A stretch of 64,000 nt of DNA from Apteryx mantelli (lineage: Eukaryota > Chordata > Aves > Apterygiformes > Apterygidae). A model generated the notes under the pieces. The model saw only the letters and a list, made by a program, of their open reading frames with translations, was not told the DNA's origin and did no database searches. The position numbers were made by a program, and so were the translations under genes. The DNA is taken from NCBI RefSeq assembly GCF_036417845.1, contig NC_089984.1, forward strand, positions 2,976,001-3,040,000. The letters are read 5' to 3'. Position 1 is the stretch's first letter; every line of letters begins with the position of its first letter. Of the stretch, positions 47,800 through 64,000 are shown one piece after another.

Positions 47800-48875
47800 C
47801 CAGGTTGGATGGTCAGGCTCAGAGGGGGGTGGTTAATGGATCATACTCTGCCTGAAGGCCAGTAACAAGTGGAGTACTACAGGAGTCTGTGCTGGGACCT
47901 GTCCTGTTTAACATCTTTATCAATGACCTAGAGGAGGTGATGGACTGCACTCTTGTCAGGTTTGCAGAAGATACCAAACTGGTGGTGGGGGAGGAGGGTT
48001 ACCAGCAGATACACTTGAGGGCAGGGCTGCTATCCAGAGGGACCTAGTCAGGCTGGAGGAATGGGCAGACAGGAACCTTGTGCAATTCTGCAAGGAGAAA
48101 TGCCAAGTCCAGCCCCTGGGAAGGAAGAGTCCCTTGCAGCAATGCAGACTGGGGCCTGACTGGCTGGGGAACAGCTCTGCTGGAAAGGCCCTGGGGCCTT
48201 GGTGGGCAAGCTGAACCCGAGCCTGCAGTGACCTCTGGCAGTAGAGGAGGCCCACAGCACCCTGGGCTGTATTAATAGGAACACAGACAGAAGACTGAGG
48301 GAAGAGATTAATCCCCCTCCATGCAACACTCGTGAGACCACATCTAGATACAGTGTCCAGTTTTGGGCCCTCCAATACAGGAAAGACATTGACAAACTAC
48401 AGCGAATTCAGTGGAGGGCACTAAAGTGGTGAGGGGGCTGGAGCAGCACTTGGGCTAGGAAGAGAGGCTAAAGGAGCTGGACTTGTTCAGTCTGGGGAAG
48501 AAGAGGCTTCAGAGGGACCTCAGAGCAGCCCTCCAGTATCTACAAGGACACTATCCAGGAGAAGGAAACAGGCTCTTCTCAGTGCTGCATGGTGGGAGGA
48601 TGAGAGATAACAGGCATTATTCGAAACAGGAGAGATTCAGACTGGATATAAATAAAAACCTTTCCATCATGAGGACAGACAAGCAGTGGGACAGGTTGCC
48701 CAGGGAGGTTGTGCAGTCTCTGTCCTTGCAGGTTTTCAGCACCAGGCTGGATAAAGCCCTGAGCAACCTGATCTGACCTCAGAGCTGACCCTGCTTTGAG
48801 CAGGAGGTTGGACTAGAGACCTCCTGAGGTCCCTTCCTACCTGAATAATCCTACATTCCTACGATCCTATGATCC
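47800..48875 (+). mobile_element. CR1 LINE 3' third, different subfamily (element E4)
   Basis: Starts at the [20 protein letters not shown]-like block (47870-47935), with [10 protein letters not shown] where FADD would be, and continues to WDRLPREVVQSLSLQVF, then STRLDKALSNLI-stop at 48776. A tail follows with 'ctgctttgagcaggaggttg', and the 3' end is a diverged octamer repeat (tcctacattcctacgatcct). The sequence differs clearly from E1-E3. Confidence 0.85.
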
Positions 48876-49139
48876 AGCTCACACAATTCTTTCTCAGTAC
48901 CCTCTTCTTTCTTTCAACACAGAGCTTCTGCACAGAGCTGCAGGTCAGCTTTTGTATTCAAATCCTCACTAATATCCATGCCTTTAATGAATAATTTTCT
49001 CGTCTCCCAAGCACCATGGGGAAACATCTTAATTCTGTAATTTTAGTTCAAGTCAAACATATTCAAATATAGACTCTAAGAGAATTAATCACTTCCAGAA
49101 ACTCAAGAAAAGTGATTATTCTCCTTGGCACTTGTATCT

Positions 49140-49645
49140 ACACTACTTGATCTAATCTTGGGCCACCCCAGTAGGAGAGAGATCATGATAGACTGAAAGG
49201 AGTCCAACAAAGAGTCAATAAGACAGTCAGGGGGCTGGAGCCCAGGGTGTACAAGGCTGAGAGAGCTGGGCCTGTTTAGCCTGGAAAAGGTGAAGTGTAG
49301 GGGGGATTGAATTGCAACTTTCACTATCTGAAGTGGGTATTACAAAGACAAAGAAGCCAAACTCTGCTCAGCGAAAGCACCAGAGGCATCAGCACAATTT
49401 GCAGCAAGGGAAATACAGCCTAGCTCTAAGGGAACAGTCCTTCCCCACACGAGCAGTGCTGCTGGGAGGCAGGGCCCCAAATGGTGGGGGATCTCCATCC
49501 TCAAGATTGCCCAGACTCACCTGGACATGGCCCTGAGCAACCTGCTGTGGCCATGAAGTTGGCCCTGCTGCGAGCTGGGGTTGGACTGGAGACCTCCAGG
49601 GTACTGCCAAGCCTGAGCTTGGCTGTGATTTTGTGATTCTGGTTA
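49140..49645 (+). mobile_element. CR1 LINE 3' fragment (element E5)
   Basis: 'gagagagatcatgatagact', 'agctgggcctgtttagcctg' (ELGLFSLEK), 'tggccctgctgcgagctggg' and 'ggctgtgattttgtgattct' are the CR1 3' end. The reading frame is broken. Confidence 0.75.
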
Positions 49646-50539
49646 AGAGCATCCTCTGCCTCAAGTCTTTCTCTAGCCATCACAGCATCAGTTGGTCCAA
49701 TAGTTAGGTATTACATCTATTATCTTCTTTGTGTCTTTTATACTTTTATGGCCATAACCCAACTTCTATCATTTAAAAAAATTATTTCTGGACCCATACT
49801 TATAATATACTATAGAACTATCCTAGGTACTTTTAAATACTTGTTTTTAACTAAGAAAATCCACCACATCATTACAAACCTATCAAGTCTCTTCATAAAT
49901 TATGTTGATTGAATGATCTGTTTTTTAACACACAAGCACCCAACCCTTTCTTGAAATAAACCACTTGGAAGCAATCATACAGCCAAGCTACCATTGGAGA
50001 GGTATGACGAAGTGTAGATGTGTGGTACTACCTTACCTGTTACCTACCTTACATACCTTACAAGGAGGCCAGCCTGGGACTTTCCAGTTCTCGCAGGTTT
50101 CCTCCTCCTCTGTGCAGCAGGACTGGTGGAGTTTGCAATCTGCTGGCCCCACCTTGTGGAGGACTTCATCTGAAATGAGCTACATTAACGGCAGAATTAT
50201 AATCCTGGCAGCTGCATGAATACTTGGTTTCCAGAGGGTCTCATTTTGAACCCACGGGTCACCTGCTTACCGTATAGCCAGACCAGTCTCTCACGCAGAC
50301 TGAAGACATATTCACGGCTCGCCTTTTGGAAACTCCGAGAGGAAGAAGGAGCTGAAGCTGACAGGAGCTCTCGGTGCTGTGAATTTATTTGCATGCCACC
50401 TTTGAAGAGCTCTCCTCAGACTCGGGAAACCTTTCAAGCAAATCTTTTAGTCCGGGCCCAGTGCGCTGATGTGCGTGGGCCCTCTCACGCTGCTGTGCTC
50501 CTCTTGCCGCTCCTCCCAATGGCGAGCCCTCGCGTAGCT
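49646..50539. other. RNLS upstream flank
   Basis: AT-rich to about 49900, then a transition towards the CpG island. Includes a tandem 'taccttac' run at about 50030-50060. No gene recognised. Confidence 0.5.
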
Positions 50540-50861
50540 GGAGGATGACTTTGAGAGAGCTCGGTGAGGGGCAGAAATGACAGTGCTTCAGCGCGGGGGG
50601 GGGGCTCAAGGCTCTGCCCAAAAGTGCCCCTTGAAGGGGGCTTTGACAGCCTCTGCACACGCCGTGAGAATGTGTTTTAGTGTAGGTGCACACGCGAGCT
50701 CGTGTATGGCAGCGTGTCTTAGCTACGGTACATAGCTGTGGTACACCACGTACGTCTTAATGCGGGCACACAGTGTGTGCGTGTGTCCGTGCCTGTGTCC
50801 CGAGGGGGCAGACCCGCGAGGGTGCCCGCCCCCGGGCGGGACGGGGCGGGGCGGCCGGGCC

Positions 50862-59731
<8,870 letters not shown>

Positions 59732-61798
59732 ATCACTTCCTCCAGGCTCAAGAGCGGTGCATCCCTATGAGTAGGAAGTCAAGCAAAGGAGGTAGGAGAC
59801 CTGCATGGATGAGCAAGGAGCTCCTGGCAAAACTCAACCAGAAGAAGGAAGTCTACAGAAAGTGGAAAGTGGAAAGTGGAAAGGGGGACAGGCCACTTGG
59901 GATGAATATAGGAATGTTGTCAGAATATGCAGGGATGCGACGAGGAAGGCTAAGGCCCGTTTGGAATTAAATCTGGCTAGAGATGTCAAGGACAGCAAAA
60001 AGGGCTTCTTCAAATACATCAGTAGCAAGAGGAAGACTAGGGAAAATGTGGGCCCTTTGCTGAACGGGGTGGGTGCCCTGGTGACGAAGGATGCAGAGAA
60101 GGCAGAGTTACTGAATGCCTTCTTTGCTTCAGTCTTTACTGCTCAGGCCAGCCCTCAGGAACCCCAGATCCTGGAGGCAAGAGAGAAAGTCTGGAGGAAG
60201 GAAGACTTTCCCTTGGTGGAGGAGGAGTGGGTTAGAGATCATTTAAGCAAACTTGACACCCACAAATCCATGGGCCCTGATGGGATGCACCCACGAGTGC
60301 TGAGGGAGCTGGCGGACATTATTGCTAAGCCACTCTCCATCATCTTTGAAAGGTCATGGAGAACAGGAGAGGTGCCCGAGGACTGGAAGAAAGCCAATGT
60401 CACCCCAGTCTTTAAAAAGGGCAAGAAGGAGGACCCAGGGAACTACAGGCCAGTCAGCCTCACCTCCATCCCTGGAAAGGTGATGGAGCAGCTCATCCTG
60501 GAAGCCATCTCCACGCATGTGGAGGAAAAGAAGGTGATCAGGAGTAGTCAGCATGGCTTCACCAAGGGGAAATCATGCCTAACCAATCTGATAGCCTTCT
60601 ATGATGGAATGACTGGCTGGGTAGATGAGGGGAGAGCAGTGGATGTTGTCTACCTAGACTTCAGCAAGGCTTTTGACACTGTCTGCCATAGCATCCTCAT
60701 AGACAAGCTCAGGAAGTGTGGGTTAGATGAGTGGACAGTGAGGTGGATTGAGAACTGGCTGAATGGCAGAGCTCAGAGAGTTGTGCTCAGTGGCACAGAG
60801 TCTAGTTGGAGGCCTGTAGCTAGCGGTGTCCCCCAGGGGTCAGTCCTGGGTCCAGTCTTGTTCAACTTCTTCATCAATGACCTGGATGAAGGCACAGAGT
60901 GCACCCTCAGCAAGTTTGCTGACGATACAAAACTGGGAGGAGTGGCCGATACGCCAGAGGGCTGTGCTGCCATTCAAAGAGACTTGGACAGGCTGGAGAG
61001 GTGGGCAGAGAGGAACCTCATGAAATTCAACAAAGGGAAGTGCAGGGTCCTGCACCTGGGGAGGAATAACCCCATGCAGCAGTACAGGTTGGGGGTTGAC
61101 CTGCTGGAAAGCAGCTCTGCTGAGAAGGACCTGGGAGTGCTGGTGGACACCAAGTTAAGTATGAGGCAGCAATGTGCCCTTGTGGCCAAGAAGGCCAATG
61201 GTATCCTGGGCTGCATCAGAAAGAGTGTTGCCAGCAGGTCGAGGGAGGTGATTCTCCCCCTCTACTCAGCCCTGGTGAGGCCACATCTAGAGTACTGCGT
61301 CCAGTTCTGGGCTCCCCAGTACAAGAGGGATGTGGCACTACTGGAGCAAGTCCAGCGAAGGGCCACAAAGATGATTAGGGGACTGGAGCATCTCTCTTAT
61401 GAGGAAAGGCTGCGAGAGCTGGGCCTGTTTAGCTTGGAGAAGAGAAGGCTGAGAGGAGATCTTATCAATGTGTACAAGTATCTGAAGGGAGGGTGTCGAG
61501 AGGATGGGGCCAGACTCTTTTCAGTGGTGCCGAGCGACAGGACGCGAGGCAATGGGCACAAACTGAAACACAGACACTTCCATCTTAACATGAGGAAAAA
61601 CTTTTTCACTGTGAGGGTGACAGAGCACTGGAACAGGTTGCCCCGAGAGGTGGTGGAGTCTCCTTCTCTGGAGATATTCAAAATGCGCCTGGATGCAATC
61701 CTGTGCAATATGCTCTAGGTGACCCTGCTTGAGCAGGGGGGTTGGACTAGATGATCTCCAGAGGTCCCTTCCAACCTCAGTGATTCTGTGATTCTGTG
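59732..61798 (+). mobile_element. Young 5'-truncated CR1 retrotransposon in RNLS intron 4 (element E2)
   Basis: Starts at the atcacttcctccaggctcaa block of ORF2 (matching 42655 onwards of E1) and runs to the ATTCTGTG repeats at 61780-61798. It is nearly identical to E1 over 2 kb, and ORF2 is open to its natural stop. The truncation point follows 'cttcctccaagtg' in the flank, sharing 'cttcctcca' with the element, which suggests microhomology at the 5' junction. Confidence 0.93.
59805..61718 (+). CDS. CR1 ORF2 reverse transcriptase, long open frame (5'-truncated, one frameshift)
   Basis: LINE reverse transcriptase from the linker to its natural C-terminus (LDAILCNML-stop, TAG at 61716-61718). 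Blocks present: [71 protein letters not shown], then ...[13 protein letters not shown]-type and [17 protein letters not shown] tail blocks. The first about 20 residues ([20 protein letters not shown]) are out of frame: the element's frame ([19 protein letters not shown], from 59767) shifts at 59864-59885, where a 7-bp unit (gtggaaa) has gained two extra copies (14 bp). The endonuclease is absent. It is unlikely to be expressed except as intron sequence. Confidence 0.88.
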   Translation: MDEQGAPGKTQPEEGSLQKVESGKWKGGQATWDEYRNVVRICRDATRKAKARLELNLARDVKDSKKGFFKYISSKRKTRENVGPLLNGVGALVTKDAEKAELLNAFFASVFTAQASPQEPQILEAREKVWRKEDFPLVEEEWVRDHLSKLDTHKSMGPDGMHPRVLRELADIIAKPLSIIFERSWRTGEVPEDWKKANVTPVFKKGKKEDPGNYRPVSLTSIPGKVMEQLILEAISTHVEEKKVIRSSQHGFTKGKSCLTNLIAFYDGMTGWVDEGRAVDVVYLDFSKAFDTVCHSILIDKLRKCGLDEWTVRWIENWLNGRAQRVVLSGTESSWRPVASGVPQGSVLGPVLFNFFINDLDEGTECTLSKFADDTKLGGVADTPEGCAAIQRDLDRLERWAERNLMKFNKGKCRVLHLGRNNPMQQYRLGVDLLESSSAEKDLGVLVDTKLSMRQQCALVAKKANGILGCIRKSVASRSREVILPLYSALVRPHLEYCVQFWAPQYKRDVALLEQVQRRATKMIRGLEHLSYEERLRELGLFSLEKRRLRGDLINVYKYLKGGCREDGARLFSVVPSDRTRGNGHKLKHRHFHLNMRKNFFTVRVTEHWNRLPREVVESPSLEIFKMRLDAILCNML

Positions 61799-62762
61799 AA
61801 ACGATTCACCCCTTTCAAAAATTCACCCTTTTGCTGCCTTGGTCTGGAGGTTATTCTGTCACGTCTGTACTTCTCCCATGCGTGAGAGTATTTAACTCCC
61901 TAAATAGTTTATTTTTAAACAGTGGTACCATAAATGATCACCATAAGCTGCTAAGCATGCTGCATGCTTATTTAATACCAGACTAGTTTGGACACCTATG
62001 CTAATGTTTTCAGAGATGTGTCCTGAAAATTAGGCTCCTAAATTTGTAGTTAGGTGCTTCAGCAAAAGCATCCTACACATGTGCACGTTGTGAGTTCCTC
62101 GTCATTGCAAAACCGATGTGTGCGACTGCACTGGACTATGTGAATGGCTAGGACTTGGCCAACAAGTTACCATAGTTTAGGTGCCTTTGTGTTCAGTGAC
62201 AAATCTGGTCTTAGACTTGTAAATGTTTACCTATATCTTTATTTAGAGATATTTAAAAGTTTAATGTCCTGTTGAAAAGTCAATGAGATCAGGTTTATAA
62301 ATTTGAAACGGTCAAAAATTTTACCTTCACACTTACTAGTTCTTGGTTTATGTTTTGGCTTTAAGAGTGAAGACTAGCAAAAGGGGGAGTCACAGACTAC
62401 TTGAGGGAGGTCTCCTTTCCCCTCCCAAGTTCTTTTTTCATTTATTTACATGATGCTCAGAGAATTAAAATTATGAACTAATGAGGGAGATAAATCCTCA
62501 CCTACATCCCAAATTTTCTATTCAGTTTATTGGGTTGATTTATTAGTTTCAGACTTTTTCTGTCTTTAATGTTTTAGATGAGACTTTAGGCTGAATTGTG
62601 AAGCTGTACTTAGGAGGAGACAGAGTTCTATGGCCTTTGGCAGTCTAGAACTGTCATTTAAATAGACTGCGTGAGAAATGGCTGTTTCAGAGTTACTTCA
62701 CTTTGGGGGCAAAGCCAAAACTTGCTTTGATCGATGGAGAGATATATGCGTGTAGGCACACA

Positions 62763-62798
<36 letters not shown>

Positions 62799-64000
62799 GT
62801 ATGTATGTATGTATTTAATATATAAAATATTTTGTTCCATTTGCTTATGTTCTTTTGTTCTGTTTATTTGTATTCTTTGGAATGAGCCAGCATTTATCAA
62901 CTTTTACGTGAAAGGGAGTAGGAAAGGCAGTGAGTTGCCTATGGCCAATCTTTTCAGAAACTGTTATATTCATTTCTTCTGCAACTGTTATGCCCAAATG
63001 GACTTACCAGTTGGATATTTAGCAGTAGCAGACATGAAATCGTAATGCTGATGGAAGTCATAAGGTTTGAAATCTGTTAAACTGGAATTTTTGTTGAATT
63101 GGTGATCTGTGATATAGGCATTCTTATGGCTGTTTCATACTGGTATCTGATGAAGTTACCCTTTACTGACTTTGTTTTGGATGGTTTCCATTAATAAATT
63201 TATGTGTACTGTGTTTACTTGAAGTTACAGTAGAATTATCAAACAAAATTTTTCAAAAAAAAACTTTTTGCAATGTCTTCATTTTTCCTCACATTCTCTT
63301 CTTCTTTATATACCACATGGTATCTGAAGAGTTAGCAACTCTTTAAGCATTTTAAATAGTTAAAGTTTAGTACTAGTGTTGTGTTGAGGCAGAAGGGAGA
63401 AATGTTTAGCTACTTGCAACGTGTTTAGAACAACAATAGGTGGCAGCAATCAAATAATCTTTAGGACATCTAAATTTGAAGGACTACTTTAAATTTAGTG
63501 CACTAATTTCTATTTGGGCTGTGTATATTTTGGTAGTGATTACTGTGGTTATGCAGAAGGTAAAAAGAAAATGAATAAATGTGTGTCTGAGTTTCGTAAT
63601 GTAAATTTATTGTCAAAAAAGGGATAAACTGTCTTAAAAGCAGAATCTTTGCAAATTAAAGGACTAGATTTTACAAATATTCATCATCTAATGAATATTT
63701 TAGACATAACAGGCTGCTATATTGTCTGCCATTGTTAGAATAATCCTAGAAGTCTATACTGGTTTGCGTATGTTCACTAAGTAATCCTTTTTTGTGTATT
63801 TTCAAATGAGATTGGCAAACATATTTATCAGTTCTGTTTTTATTAAGACATTTAGTAATGAAGCAATTAAAGGTTGCAACAATTTACAGCAATTTTTATC
63901 TGTGTGTTCAGAATGTTTTCATTAAGTTGCTTTACTTGGAATTAAAATTTACGGTTTTGCATAATAATCTGCTAATAAAAATGAATGCCTCGGCTTTTGT
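61799..64000 (+). other. RNLS intron 4 continued
   Basis: AT-rich. Contains the AT/TATG microsatellite at 62764-62813. No exon or repeat family recognised up to the window end. Confidence 0.55.
62764..62813. repeat. (AT)n followed by (TATG)n microsatellite
   Basis: About 16 AT units, then ctg and several TATG units. Likely polymorphic in length. Confidence 0.9.

Overview
This looks like nuclear DNA from a bird. The intron-split genes belong to vertebrate families. The interspersed repeats are almost all CR1 LINEs, and the youngest copies end in the ATTCTGTG-type octamer repeat common in avian CR1. A crocodilian or turtle cannot be strictly excluded from sequence alone. No prokaryotic, organellar, CRISPR or RNA-gene signal was seen.

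The window covers the acid-lipase (LIPA/LIPF/LIPM family) cluster next to renalase (RNLS). From left to right: (1) exons 7-10 of a + strand lipase (799-4433), whose 5' exons lie outside the window; (2) a tail-to-tail inverted copy of the same 3' half on the minus strand (11308-7978), which is a pseudogene with two in-frame stops and a terminal frameshift; (3) a LINE-rich stretch (11.8-25 kb) that includes an unusual 333-bp near-perfect inverted repeat around a CR1 core (12720-14190); (4) a complete, intact minus-strand lipase gene (33649-26358, nine coding exons, 393 residues, catalytic Ser/Asp/His all present); (5) a 17-kb intergenic region packed with CR1, including one nearly full-length copy with a degraded ORF1 and ORF2 (40.66-44.71 kb) facing a second copy tail-to-tail (45.17-47.44 kb); (6) a CpG island and the first four coding exons of RNLS on the + strand (50862-54398). 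The remaining RNLS exons are beyond the window, and a second young CR1 lies in the intron at 59.73-61.80 kb.

The lipases are secreted or lysosomal alpha/beta-hydrolases that cleave neutral lipid esters. Renalase is an FAD enzyme that oxidises isomeric forms of NAD(P)H. No functional link between them is implied. The head-to-head lipase/RNLS arrangement matches what I recall of the mammalian LIPJ/LIPF-RNLS locus, so it is an ancestral neighbourhood rather than an operon-like unit. Bird-specific change is concentrated on the lipase side, as local inverted duplication and decay, and in CR1 insertions. I found no convincing new biological system. The most unusual structure is the CR1-cored inverted repeat at 12.7-14.2 kb.
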